From Pristionchus mayeri (taxonomy: Eukaryota; Nematoda; Chromadorea; Rhabditida; Neodiplogasteridae), in NCBI GenBank assembly GCA_036245805.1, contig BTRK01000006.1:32802901-32866900 (forward strand): 64,000 bases of DNA, read 5' to 3'. Below are positions 11,629 to 23,498 of the stretch, one piece after another. The stretch's first letter is position 1; every line of letters begins with the position of its first letter. The notes beneath the pieces are model-generated. The model saw nothing but the letters and a program-made list of their open reading frames with translations. It was not told the DNA's origin and ran no database searches. The position numbers were made by a program, and so were the translations under genes.

Positions 11629-13954
11629 TGCGGACCACTGAAATAGGACGATGGAAATAGATTACGCATTCTTACGAATGGTATCTCGACGGAAAGATGA
11701 ATGACACGGATTTGTATAATTAGCGAAATGAAATTGAACTTGGACAAACGACCTTGGGAATCAACCAACACATTAAAATTGAAATAATATGTGATTATCT
11801 TGAAAATAATGGGATACCGTTGAAGAGTAGACTGCGTAACCCTTCTCTCGCGCGAAAAGATTAACAAGAGAAGAGGGAAAACGTTCGGATGTCTCAAGGA
11901 ACTCTCAGAGAGTACCAGAAGGAAGGAGACTCGATAATCAGCTAAGCACCGCCTAATTCCCAGATCAAAGATCGCTGCTCATGCCCTGAGGGGACATTGT
12001 GGAGTGGGGAAGAAAACGACATGGGCACTGAACAAGATTCAGAAGACTAGACGATAGAGTGCGGAGAGACGAGAGGAGGGCAGACGAAGAGAGGAGCGAG
12101 AGAGTGTGGGGATCAGAGAGAGTCCGACGGTATCCATCGGCTCTGTTTGTGTTATTATATCGAGCTTGAACAACCTTGCCCAATTGCCTCCTTTGCTCTT
12201 TGAGGGAGGGATGCTCTTCTCGGTGAGACAATGGCGGAAAGAGACCGTTCTGGCAAAGTGTGCTGGGATCTCCTCTCTCACAAACGGTGTAGTGGACAGA
12301 GAGAGAGATGAGCATCGGTCAAAGTCCGTCTCTACCTTAACTTCCTATGCCAACCCAAGAGGATCACAGTCGGGACGGAACTATGGTGTGCGCAACCAAG
12401 TTGGAATCAAGTACGAAAATCAGTTTCCAAGTTAGAATCAACTTGGGAACTTGCGCGACTCCGAATTCTTTTTAGTTCATTCCAACTTGGGAATTTGCTT
12501 GATTCCACCATGGAATAGTAAAAGTTTAAGGATTGGACGTATAGTACTATTTCGGGATTCCCAAGTTGAAATAAAATAAAGGTTGAAGTTGGAATCAAAT
12601 AAGCCAAAGCTTGAACTAACACACGAACTAATGGCTTCCTTATTCTGTTCATCAGTCAACACGGAGAAACAATAGATGCATACTACCCTGCAACAATACT
12701 CACTCTTTTAGTAGCTAACACTAGACAGATTCGAGATTGCAGCCCGTTGATCTTCACATGGCCGAGGTAATTGGATGAAGACTGTCTCTAGAGATCTGCA
12801 CGCTACGGATCTATCTCGAATTTGCCATTGGACGCATCGAAGCTGAAACTAGATTCGACTGTTGACTACCGTAATCTGATAGGGATGAAGAAAGATGCAG
12901 AAGAGTTCAATAGGGAAGGGCATCGAGATGCAACATCCATTCATCCCTCTCCTTCGCTCGTCTGGTTATCCGAGTGCTCACTTCTTACTCTTTGGACAAC
13001 CCCTTCTCCGGACTACTCTTACATAGTTTTATGCTCCCACGGATATTATCAAGAGAGACTTCCGGTCACTCCACCACTCTGTTTACTCGGACACGTAAAA
13101 AGTAGTCGAAAGCGCAACTCGTAGTAGTGGGAACGTGAGAATGAAGAAGGGAGAGGGAGAAATACGCACTCTCTATTTATATCAATTCGTTTAGAAAGAA
13201 AAGAGTGTTATTCCTAGAACGAAACGGAGAAGGTATCGATGAGACGTGGTAAGGTAGTGAATGATCCTCTTCGTTCTCCTCATTACGTATATCCCGCTTT
13301 GAGAATAAGAGTGAAAATGGACATAGTGGATAAAATCCATCCTCATTTAATAATAATTTAGTCGCTTTCTCTGACCGACGAGAGATCATTAGAAATATAC
13401 ATAGAGACGATATTAGAGAGCGGAAAGGAAGAGGGAAGACCGCTCTGTGCGACGAGGAATGATATTTTCTCTTCCGGAAGAATGAGAGGGTGGGGAAAGT
13501 CTTCCGGAAGACCAGTCTTGTAAAACTTGCTATGGTGAAAATCAAGTCAAAATTTCGTGCAAATGCATCTAGCCGTATCCTAATACCATATATAAACTAG
13601 TTCTCCACAAAATGACTTAAAATCCGCTCTAAAAACGCTCTAAAACAACATTTTTCTTGGCCCTACTCTTCCGGAAGACTTTGCACTTCCCCTCCCTCTT
13701 CCTCATTCCTCGCTCTCTCCCTCGAAAGAGCGGCAGAGTCTTCCTCTTCCTCTTCCTCTCCGCACTCTAGACGATATATAATACTACGGTATCCCGCTTC
13801 CTACAGTGTCCCATTTTTAATTTTAATAATGTGATCACGGCATTTACCAAGGAATGAACTAGTGAAGAGAGTGATGTATAAAAGCGTCATTTCAATGAAA
13901 GAACAATTTAATTTATCTAGCAATCAGACACAGAACAACATTGACATTTCTCGT
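11629..13954. other. Intergenic between the LDL-A gene and the acyl-CoA synthetase gene
   Basis: Presumed 5' region of the LDL-A gene and 3' flank of the synthetase gene. Several open frames occur (around 12039-12435 on both strands and 12822-13124 on plus) but none shows splice-consistent, family-like protein sequence. Three copies of the palindrome CTTCCGGAAG lie at 13471-13480, 13501-13510 and 13668-13677, and one GATCAAAGATC at 11963. Confidence 0.5.
12385..12610. repeat. Dispersed CAACTTGG / CCAAGTTG repeat cluster 1
   Basis: Several units of the form TTCCAACTTGGGAA or its complement occur in about 220 bases (near 12396, 12429, 12442, 12479, 12559 and 12583), joined by AATCAAGT-like spacers. 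A related cluster lies at 16855-16955 in a synthetase intron. It looks like a decayed minisatellite or a small element; no gene is seen here. Confidence 0.5.
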
Positions 13955-15505
13955 TCAGACACTCTGCACTTCATCATACAGTACATCGATGACACTGTGA
14001 TAGTGTCTCGCCAGGATGTGTCTTCTTATCTTGAGGGTTGAAGTGAGGAATCCTCCCTCGGCAGTGAACTCCTGCAGATCGAACAGTATATTCGGGAACT
14101 ACTCTGTAGTACGGGATACCTCCGTAGTGAGATGGACATTCCTTGCTAACTCGATGGGCGTCAATCCCTTTCCCCTACCGAGCGAATTAAGTTCGGCAAG
14201 GACAAAGGATCTCGTTGTTTGAGCCTCTAACAATTCACATTCGGAGAGGGCGAGAAGATGGAGGAGCTGAAAGAAGAGCGATCATGTGGGGGCATAGCTC
14301 AGTGGTAGAGCGCTCGTTTAGCATGCGAGAGGGCTGGGGTTCAATTCCCCATGCCTCTAGCATTTTATATTTTTAATTATTTCATATTTATTGATTTTTA
14401 GATATTTTAAAATGTGAGATATTTTAAAACCTTCTGATCTGCGTTGGACAATGCAGTTTTGAGTGCTGCCACATTGACAACAATGACAGCGACAAGGAAG
14501 GAGCGAGTGGTTCGACCAGCCACGAATATCTGAGAAGCAAAACAAACTGACCTGGTACATAGACAGAAATGAATGCAATGAACGAAATAAAACAAGCCCA
14601 GGGATTCGCGCGACAAAATATTATATAACTGTTATCACTGATATCACTGTTATTTGCCCCTTCGGGCTTGCAAAAATTGCATACGGCACCCGTATTTCAG
14701 GGGCCGTAGCGGGCAATTGGGAAAAGTTTTCAACCAGCAATAAACGCACCTCGGCTAAGCCTCATTGGTCACGTTATCGCCTCTGCGCAAAGCTGATGAA
14801 AGATGCAAGAGGAGAAACCTTGAGGCGAGTGTGCACTCTACTCACCGCGGGGCAGAGAAAGGGAGAGGAGGAGGCAGAGCGAAGGAGGGAGAGAGAGGAG
14901 GGGCATGAAGAGAAAGGGACAAACAACTTACCTGTTGCACCAAGGGACTCTGGCCGTATACATTCTCTATCAACTCGGGGGCGACGAAATCTCCCTGAGC
15001 AAGCTGGAAAGACCAGAGATCAAACAGCAAACTACAGAGACGAAAGGATACCTTGAAGAATGCGTTCTTTCGGTCGATTATAGACAAGGATCCATTGGGT
15101 AGCCATTGACCGATGTCTCCGGTATGCAACCAACCCTGAGGGGAGATAAGAGAGAGATCAAAGATCACTCACCTCTGCATCGATGGTCTTCGTCGTAAGG
15201 GAGACGTCTCCCAGATATCCAGCCATCACTGCAGCACCACGGAAACAAACCTGTGATGATTATAGTGAGAAGTGCCTCTCCTCCCTCTCAAAGTTTCCCA
15301 ATGGGATCCCTGCTGGCTAAGAACTGCAAAATTCCACTGTGATCCCACTGTGAAACTCACCTATCACAGTGGGATGACAATGAAGTTTCTCAACGGGACG
15401 ATAATGGAACAGGCTTTCAATGTAGATCACAGTAGTATGATTATAATGCAATATCCCATTCGGAATTTTTACAAGAGTACACGATCCCTCACAATCACAT
15501 GGTAG

Positions 15506-15555
<50 letters not shown>

Positions 15556-18228
15556 CCTCCACTAAATTAGAAGTATGTACCTCCCCTTTGTCATCCTTCG
15601 AGAAGTATCCCAATTCCGGAGCGTCGATCAGCTTGATCTGTCAAAAATATGTTCGATCTTTAAAAATATTGACAAAGAGAGCTCAGGCTGGCAATTGGCA
15701 AACAAAGTGACTTGTGCCCATGGGGCGGGTCCCCCAACGTGTCCAGCTGTCGTGTCTGAGGGAAGATTGAGAGTACCCGCTGCACCACACTCAGTCTGAC
15801 CGTATCTGGAAGGGAAGGATTGCCAGTCCATTGGGGATGGATACTATCCACAAGGATGATATGGTGAGTACCCCTCGAATAGCGGTGCTCCGTATGCGAT
15901 GCGAGAGAAGTTCTTGACCTCGGGGGAAACAGGAGCACCCCCCGTTGTTAGAAGACGAATACGACCACCCAACATTGTCGAGATCTGAGGAGATACAAGA
16001 CATCGAGTATCTGCTTCCCTATTTTATGCAGTGCGATATGAGAGTGAAGAGCTTAGATTACCTTGGAGAAGACAAATCGATCCCAGATAGTATCGAAATG
16101 CATTTCTCCTCTTGAGAGCATCCGCAGCTTCCACCTCAATCGATCGATAATTGGAGTGATGAAGAGAGTGATGAACCATTTAGCAAGAGAGAAGAGAAGT
16201 CGGACGAGCAAAGATTGAGTGGAGATGCGAGTATGGACTGATTCGTAGAATCTAGAGAGGAATTGAGGAGAGAAATCAAGAGGAAGCCTCCATCTCATCC
16301 TTCCCACTCACTTGTTCAGTAGTCGTGGTACAAGGGCGATCACGGTAGGTCTCAGCAATTGGATGTCAGGTAGAAGACGAGTGACGTCACCAGAGTAGAT
16401 TCCCACTCGACCACCACAGTACGCCACGAAGTTCTGCCATTGCCCAGTATTGAGTGCGATATCTTTTCGTATTTTCCTTCCATAAATTAGAAGCAGGAGT
16501 GTGCAATGCACGCTGTGCATAGTTCCTTCTGGCTATAATGAAATGAGTAAATTTGGAGAACCTGCATAAGATGCTCGTAGATGTGAGCTAAGGAGAGGAA
16601 AGAGAAGTAGACCTCAGAAGATTCGAAGGAGATACTGATGAGGAGAGATCAAAGATCAGAGATCAATATTCAATCTAACTTATTAGGGGGACAACACCAC
16701 TGGGCGTACAATCCTCCCACTGCAGCGAGGAGATTACGATGAGTAGTCTGGACTCCCTTTGGACGACCGGAAAGGGACGGACCATCGTGAGATTACGACC
16801 CCCCAACTTGATGTCAAGCAAATTCCTAACTAGCGACCAGACTTGGGCGCGACCTGGAAATTAGCTTGATATCAACTTGGAATCGCAGGTCGCCAGACTG
16901 TACTTGATTTCAACTTGGAAACGAATTTCACTTGATATCAACTTGGGCGCGCACACCAGACTACAGTAACAGGAGGGAATCCGAGATGTGGATGCAGTGG
17001 AGATACCTGTGGTTCCACTAGTGTGGCAGATGACATAGACGTCATCGGGAGAAGGAGGGCGTTCATCTGATGGATGGAGGATCCCTCGAGCGAGCATCTC
17101 ATCGAATTCCCATATCTGGGCGGGAGAAAAATACAACCACAATCGATAGATTAAATATCACTTCCACGCCGGCTTCTGAAGCCCCGACTACGTCATCTTT
17201 GAGACCGTGCAAGAGAATGATGGAGGATAGGCCGCGGATATCCCCCGACGCCTGCAAAATATTATTAATTTGAAATATAGATCAACATCTCAATCATTTT
17301 TGAAATATGTCGTTGCTCTTTTTTCATCTTATTTGTTGAAAAAACTATGCAGATAATGAAGGTCGATGTGATCTAACCTTTCTCTCCACGAACCCGTTCG
17401 CTCGTTCTACACTATCGCAGTAGACTACTTCCAACTCACACGAATCGATGATATAGCTGAGAGTGATCTTTGATCTCTGCTCCAAGTAATCAATACTTAC
17501 CAAAGGTCGTCCATCTTGCTGTTGTGATAGAGAGGAACGGAAGTGATGGAGAAGTTGATGAGGGAATGCACAGCGAGGGAGTATCTGAGAGAGGAAGATG
17601 AACAGACCACCCATCCACGCCTTCTCCATCATCCACTTATGCACTCCGCACACGAAGTCATTCGATGCAGATCCTGTTCGTACCTCAGTGAGTTAATCCC
17701 TGCCACTCCGACTCTTCTCGTCTGCTTGCCCAAAGACAGTAGACCAGCACCCAGTTTGCTCGACTCTCCGATGACCTACCGCATCGATCGATTGAGAATC
17801 GTCTTGTCAAAGGTAACTCACCTCGCTGTATTTCGTCCAGTAGAAATCACCATTGCGAATCTGAAAGAATATTACGAGAACATAAATTTCAAGTTAGAAA
17901 CAAAATGATATAAAAAATTCAGACTGATTGTGAGTGCATTCTTTTTCGTTGAAAGAAGAGAAGATGGAAAAGTGTATACATCTCCAATGGCTGGTCCATC
18001 TTCACTCATCTCCTTCCCCCTTCTGAATACATCATACACTGTTTTCACTTGATCGCAAGGAAGACCAGTGATTGGTTCTACAAGTTGAAGACATCAATTC
18101 AAATGCCCATGAATTGTGTTCTTACCAGGAAAGAAGACGTTTCCTCTAATCCTCTCCTCTCCAGGCAAGAGAATCGAGTGCACTGCTGACTTCGGTAGGT
18201 CACAGGAGTTGATCGAATTATGGGGCAT
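13955..18228 (-). CDS. Long-chain fatty acid-CoA ligase (acyl-CoA synthetase)
   Basis: Activates long-chain fatty acids to acyl-CoA via an acyl-adenylate, usually at ER, mitochondrial or lipid-droplet membranes. About 20 small exons run from ATG at 18228 (MPHNSINSCDLPKSAVHS) to TGA at 13955-13957. In order: VKTVYDVFRRGKE and DFYWTKYSEV (N-terminal domain, 18060-17830), LGAGLLSLGKQTRRVGVAGI (17750), SYIIDSCELEVVYCD (17450), the AMP-binding P-loop CHTSGTTG continued by RPKGVQTTHRNLLAAVGG (17000/16780), ALVPRLLNK (16320), FDTIWDRFVFSK (16080), RIRLLTTGGAPVSPE (15950), RYGQTECGAAGTLNLPSD (15790), GWLHTGDIGQWLPNGSL (15130), LAQGDFVAPELIENVYGQ (14980), QIFVAGRTTRSFLVAVIV (14530), ELLEAQTTRSFVLAELNSLG (14230) and a C-terminal EFTAEGGFLTSTLKIRR exon. 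All catalytic motifs are present. A tRNA-Ala gene lies antisense in the intron between the last-but-two exons. Confidence 0.9.
14288..14359 (+). tRNA. tRNA-Ala (AGC)
   Basis: A 72-nt cloverleaf: acceptor stem GGGGGCA pairing with TGCCTCT, including the G3:U70 wobble that marks tRNA-Ala; D-arm GCTCAGTGGTAGAGC; anticodon loop TTAGCAT with AGC; T-arm with TTCAATT loop; discriminator A at 14359. A-box and B-box sequences are intact, and a T-run follows within 15 bases (TTTTATATTTTT). No intron. It lies on the strand opposite to the acyl-CoA synthetase gene, inside one of its introns. Confidence 0.93.
15508..15552. repeat. (TC)n microsatellite
   Basis: About 44 bases of uninterrupted CT dinucleotide in a synthetase intron, pyrimidine-rich on the plus strand. 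Confidence 0.9.
16855..16955. repeat. Dispersed CAACTTGG repeat cluster 2
   Basis: Three units resembling TTGATATCAACTTGGAA occur in 100 bases of the intron between the P-loop exon and the RPKG exon of the acyl-CoA synthetase gene. They are related to cluster 1 at 12385-12610. Confidence 0.5.
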
Positions 18229-18655
18229 ACTGTAAGAGTGCCATAGGTTAGAACGATATCTCTAGGATCAAGTAATGAGAAGTACTAAGGGAAAGAGTAT
18301 GAAACCACAAGATAGAGATCGATGAGATATGCGTGAGAAGAAATCTCGAGAAAAGTGAAGGAGAAGGAGAGAGAGAATGGAAAGGGATGCGAACTATACT
18401 GACCTACTAAATCAGTGGAGGTAGGGGAAGAGGAGGAGAGGGGGGGAGGGGGTAAGAGAGAGAAATGATCCTCAGATCTCGGGATGTTCCATTATTGAAG
18501 TGGGAGGAGAACAGTAAAACAGCTCAAGGGGACTCTCACTTTCGAATCGTAAACAGTGTGAGGGATGAATGATGAATGGATGAGTGACCAACTAGATGTC
18601 ATCACATGAGAGCAGAATATCCACCCTCCAGAATAACCATAAAATGGATTATATG
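18229..18655. other. 5' flank of the acyl-CoA synthetase gene
   Basis: No gene seen. Contains a purine-rich run near 18418-18450 (GGGGAAGAGGAGGAGAGGGG). The synthetase promoter presumably lies here, but no specific site could be identified. Confidence 0.4.
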
Positions 18656-19376
18656 TAGATACCGCAAGGTGGGTGACCGAAATGCTTTGGCAGGGTCATT
18701 TGTGGGTCTAATGTATCCCTTTGAGGTTAAATAAGGTCATACTTTTTGCCGTTTGGCGATATCGTATCTTTGACTCGAGTTATGGCCCAAAAACACCTCG
18801 AAAGAGTCACAACGGAAAGGTAGTCGAAATCGGGACGAGGGCGAAGCGGGCGGAGCCCGCTCTGCCTCGTTTCTCCAAAAGTTTGAGCATAGCTTCGCAT
18901 CGAGCTGGGCTCGAGGTGGAGAGGAAAGGCAAAGGTCCTCTAGAGCGTGCGCTCTCTGCACGCGCCGGGTGAGAGACAAGCGAGAAAGAAGAGAGGAAGC
19001 ACCACCCCTTTGCAGTTCCATTAGCGCACGCTCTTGAACCTTTGAAATTAAATGATTAATCGGAAAAAAATCCTAAAAATACGTTCTCGGTGTCAATCGA
19101 CGCCTAAAAGCAGTAACTATTCATCACACCATGCCCGTGTTAAGAATTGTCGTCGGAACCTTTCCATTTCCCTATCATGAACCCTAAATCGGTCTTTTTT
19201 AGATATTTCTGATAAGATAATGCATGACGGGCACCCTGTCGTTTATAGACACTAGTTAGACGTACAAAAAAATATTTTTTCCATATTTTTTGGATAAGCA
19301 TTCGCTGCGTCATTTCGAAAGCCAGATTTCGACGCGCCTCTTTCTCCTCCTAAGTGGGCGGAGCCTGCGGTCTCTA
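18656..19376. mobile_element. hAT-like MITE, copy 2 (721 bp)
   Basis: Same length and almost identical sequence to 5644-6364, with the same termini. The flanks (ATTATATG on the left, TATATAGG on the right) are only a partial 8-bp match, so either the site has mutated or it was altered on insertion. No transposase. Confidence 0.85.
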
Positions 19377-19802
19377 TATATAGGGACAGATTCATCAAAC
19401 AATAGATAATTAGGATATTTCGGAATCGCTATTTAGAAATTTAAACATCGAAATCAGCACGTTTTGTTGTTTCTCTCTTCTCACTCGCAATGAAGACTCA
19501 GTTTTTCACGTTTAACCGAACAAGCAACTCTTGCCCTACTACATATATGTTGGGCAAATTCAGGAGGTCTCAAATATTTGAGAAGTTGAGTTCAACCAAA
19601 AACACCGAAAAACACCATTTTCGGAAGTTTTGATATGAAAATAATGTTCTCACGTTCAATAACCGATATATCCAATGTTAATGTTTTCCGGTACTCCACC
19701 ACTACTGACGTCACTAAAACTATAGAGGAATTGCTGGCAATCGAAATAGGCTAGGAGAAATTATGAAAAATAAATAGTCAGAAACTTTCGCACCAACCTA
19801 AT

Positions 19803-20834
19803 AAAACGGCCCCAAAATGAGTTCTGGACAAGAGTACTTACGTATCTTCAATTCATCACATCTGGGCTCAAAATCATCTAAAATCATCTAAAACAACATT
19901 TTAAGTTGTTTCCCCATGCCATCTCAATGGCCATAAATAGTCATCTGTCCGAAAATTTCAAAATCGATATTTTTGACCTTTCTCAAGTGGCAGGGTGGGC
20001 TCTAATGCACTAAAGTTGTTTCAAATAATGTGAAAACATTCCTCGAAACGGGTCTCCAAAAGCGCGCATCTGGAAATACGAAATTTCATCGGATGAATTC
20101 ATGGAAAGGCGCTAAAGGGTATCAAAGGTCAAAATAGCTTTAGCGAGATAACTCATAGCTAGAAATGTAGAGCTCGATGAGATGAACAATTCATCTATTG
20201 AAAGTAAGTGTCTATCTTTTCGTTGAAGCGCGCTACAGTGCTTAGAATTTGGACATAAATGGGCTAGAATACCCCCGAGAGCGCGTGCTCTAACCTTCTG
20301 TCGCTCTCGCCCTCTGACCTCCCTCTCCCTCCCCTCGCTTTAGCGCTCTCCCGCACGCCTCCACCGTCGTTTTCTTCCAACTTCCAGGCTCCCTAGCGAG
20401 CTTCAATGAAAAGATAGAAACTTACTTTCAACAGATGAATTGTTCATCTCATCGAGCTCTACATTTCTAGATATGAGTCATCTCGCTAAAACTATTTTGA
20501 CCTTTGATACACTTTAGCGCCTTTCCATGAATTCACCCGATGAAATTTCGTATTTCCAGATGCGCGCTTTTGGAGACCCGTTTCGAGGAATGTTTTCACA
20601 TGATTTGAAACAACTTTAGTGCATTACAGCCCACCCTGCAACTTGAGAAAGGTCAAAATATCGATTTTGAAATTTTCGGACAGATGACTATTTATGGCCA
20701 TTGAGAGTGTGATGGCATGGGGAAACAACTTAAAATATTGTTTTAGATTATTTTAGATGATTTTGAGCCCAGATGTGATAAATTGAAGATACGTAAGTAC
20801 TCTTGTCCAGAACTCATTTTTGGGCCGTTTCACC
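19803..20834. repeat. Long inverted repeat (about 1 kb), foldback type
   Basis: The left arm begins AAACGGCCCCAAAATGAG and the right arm ends CTCATTTTTGGGCCGTTT. Each arm is roughly 420 bases with scattered differences, and the loop (about 20230-20395) is CpG- and pyrimidine-rich. No coding capacity seen. Outside it, 19377-19802 is AT-rich spacer without a recognisable gene. Confidence 0.8.
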
Positions 20835-21318
20835 ATAATGAGTGCGCTTTTTTTCCATATCCCGATTTCCCTAATTTTTGGCGATAAGTGAGGCACATAC
20901 ATGTACTACAACTTAAGCATGATAACTCAAAAGGTATTTCCGATTTCCGAAGTTATGCAATTTTTGATTCACCCGACAGCCCCGCACCAGAATGTGGACC
21001 AGGAATGATGATTTTAACAAAAAGTTGTAGAGAATGTTCTCAGCTATCATTCTAAGCAAGGACGACCTTCTATCTTTATTTTAAACGAAGTTATGACCAT
21101 TTGAGTAATTCCGATTTGACTTTCGAAAAGTGATAGTACCATGTTTGGCCCTCTGAATCTCGACGACGACGACAGATATCAAAATTCCGACGACGCAGTT
21201 TGAAAGAGCATCATTTGAAATACTTACAACCAAACTTTTAGCGGGAGAAGACAAACTTGAATCCTACCGCAGCGGCGTGGTCGATTCTCTCGCGATTCGC
21301 CTCATATGTTTTATTTAG

Positions 21319-23203
21319 CACAGGTATCACGAGTCGATGGAGGAAGCCATGAACGATTTTTTTCAAAGATTTTCAAAATTAGTCATATATTGATGGTATA
21401 AGGTACCAAGGACAAGAAATCGAAGGAACCAGGTTATTTGTCCCAGAGCCGGCTTTTAGGCATTTTCCGGTTTTACTACCGGCTATACTGTATATCAGTC
21501 CGCAGAAGAGCTACAGATATGCCGGAGGTCTTAAAAAATCGGGAAAAATATGACAAATAACTTTACTGTTGACAACTTTCTGATTGGACCAAAACTCATA
21601 ATTCTGAGATCGAAAAACCACATTTTGAATTTAAAAATAAATATTTTCCCCATCACGCAGTAGAAACGCAGAGGTTTTTATTGCGGAATATGAAAGACCA
21701 ATCTGTCAAGTGTCTTAGAAAAAAATGAAGGAAAAATTTTATACCGTATTTTTTGATAATCGCGGTTAAAGGTGAGGTCCCGAGGTGACGAATTGGAAAT
21801 AATCGAAATCTTCTACATTGTACGTTGAACTTCGGCCAGCATTATGCTGCTTTATTTTGTACAACACCGTATACATCGAAAAATGTTCAAAGGAGATCGG
21901 ATTTAGTGGTTCGCAAAAAATCGATTTTCAACACTCGGATTGTGGCATGTTTAGGGGCATGTAAAGTATCATTATCAAAGTGAACTTCCATTGGTCATAT
22001 GCTGATGTTCAAGTACAGTAGGCAGTCTATCAACATTCACAGAACTCGGCCCTTGCAATTACTCAAAACATCTAGATATTCGCAATCGAATTTACGAAAA
22101 TGAAAGAGTCGAAAAACAAAATAAATCGGTTCTACCCAGATTTTGCGAAAATCGATCAGATTTGAACATCTAAATTCAGTGTATAATCACAAAAGTGTGA
22201 ATTCCCAGTGAATACAATTATACTGCTTGTTTCTGGAAAAAAATTATTTCCACCTCTTCGAAACAAAAAAAAAATATCAAATGGTGCGCGTTGTACCAAT
22301 CAGTGTGCTTGATGACTTATATGGTATGAAAATGAATTTTGATGTTCAAATCTGATCGATTTTCGCAAAATCTGGGTAGAACCGATTTGTTTTATTTTTC
22401 GAATCTTTCATTTTCGTAAATTCGATTGCGAATATCTTGATGTTTTGAGTAATTGCAAGGGCCGAGTTCTGTGAATGTTGATAGACTGCCTACTGTACTT
22501 GAACATCAGCATATGACCAATGGAAGTTCACTTTGATAATGATACTTTACATGCCCCTAAACATGCCACAATCCGAGTGTTGAAAATCGATTTTTTGCGA
22601 ACCACTAAATCCGATCTCCTTTGAACATTTTTCGATGTATACTGTGTTGTACAAAATAAAACAGCATAATGCTGGCCGAAGTTCAACGAACAATGTAGAA
22701 GATTTCGATTATTTCCAATTCGTATCCTCGGGACCTCACCTTTAACCGCGATTATCAAAAAATACGGTATAAAATTTTTCCTTCATTTTTTTCTAAGACA
22801 CTTGACAGATTGGTCTTTCATATTCCGCAATAAAAACCTCTGCGTTTCTACTGCGTGATAGGGAAAATATTTATTTTTAAATTCAAAATGTGGTTTTTCG
22901 ATCCCAGAATTATGAGTTTTGGTCCAATCCGAAAGTTGTCAACAGTAAAGTTATTTGTCATATTTTTCCCGATTTTTTAAGACCTATGGCATATCTGTAG
23001 CTCTTCTGCGGACTGATATACAGTATAGCCGGTAGTAAAACCGGAAAATGTCTAAAAGCCGGATCTGGGACAAATAACATGGTTCCCTCGTTTTCTTGTC
23101 CTTAGTACCTTCTACCATCAATATATGGCTAATTTTAAAAATCTTTGAAAAAAATCGTTCACGAAGGGGCTAGTTTTGCTTCACTGACTCGTGATACATG
23201 TGT
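21319..23203. repeat. Foldback element, family F (1.9 kb, arms about 900 bp)
   Basis: Near-perfect inverted repeat with a short loop around 22255-22320. Outer ends read CACAGGTATCACGAGTC and GACTCGTGATACATGTG. The same termini and a diverged version of the same arm sequence are found in the element at 35080-37061, so this is a family rather than a chance palindrome. An open frame at 22528-22758 (minus) has a mirror in the left arm and is not a gene. Confidence 0.85.
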
Positions 23204-23490
23204 TAGAATATCATCACTTTCCGTTCTCCACATCTTTGTCTATTCGATGGGGGGGGGGGGGGGGGAATCTATGCAAATACCCGCCATGTTATCGGTCATT
23301 CTCACAGTGTGCACACGATGATCCGAGTACGCACCGATCTGACCCCCACTCTATTTCCATCTCGTGATCACTTTGTTGACCAGTGTGATGCACTCTCCAG
23401 CATCTTTGATGACGAGGTCACTGAATGAACTTATTTTAATCCACCATTAACTTATCCCCTTCGAAAGCATTCAATATTTTCAATTCCTCT

Positions 23491-23498
23491 TTTCCAGT
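23491..23498 (+). promoter_or_regulatory. Possible spliced-leader (trans-splice) acceptor
   Basis: TTTTCCAG ends one base before the ATG of the CD36-like gene. An acceptor directly at the start codon with no credible upstream coding exon is what spliced-leader addition looks like in nematodes. A cis-spliced 5' UTR exon is the alternative. Confidence 0.4.

Larger units (their letters stand above)
15156..17475. repeat. GATCAAAGATC motifs in acyl-CoA synthetase introns
   Basis: Exact copies at 15156-15166, 16647-16657 and 17465-17475, all in introns of the synthetase gene, close to exon edges. They are the same motif as in the LDL-A gene and at 46179-46189. Confidence 0.7.

Noticed and set aside
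11286..11897. 203-codon open frame on the minus strand
   Set aside because: It crosses the first two exons of the LDL-A gene in a different frame; the spliced reading with signal peptide and phase-matched exons explains the region better.
5709..19021. Conserved open frames of 83 and 94 codons present in both hAT-MITE copies
   Set aside because: The copies are nearly identical in DNA, so any frame is shared; the proteins have no transposase or other recognisable features, and both strands are open in the same GC-richer centre.
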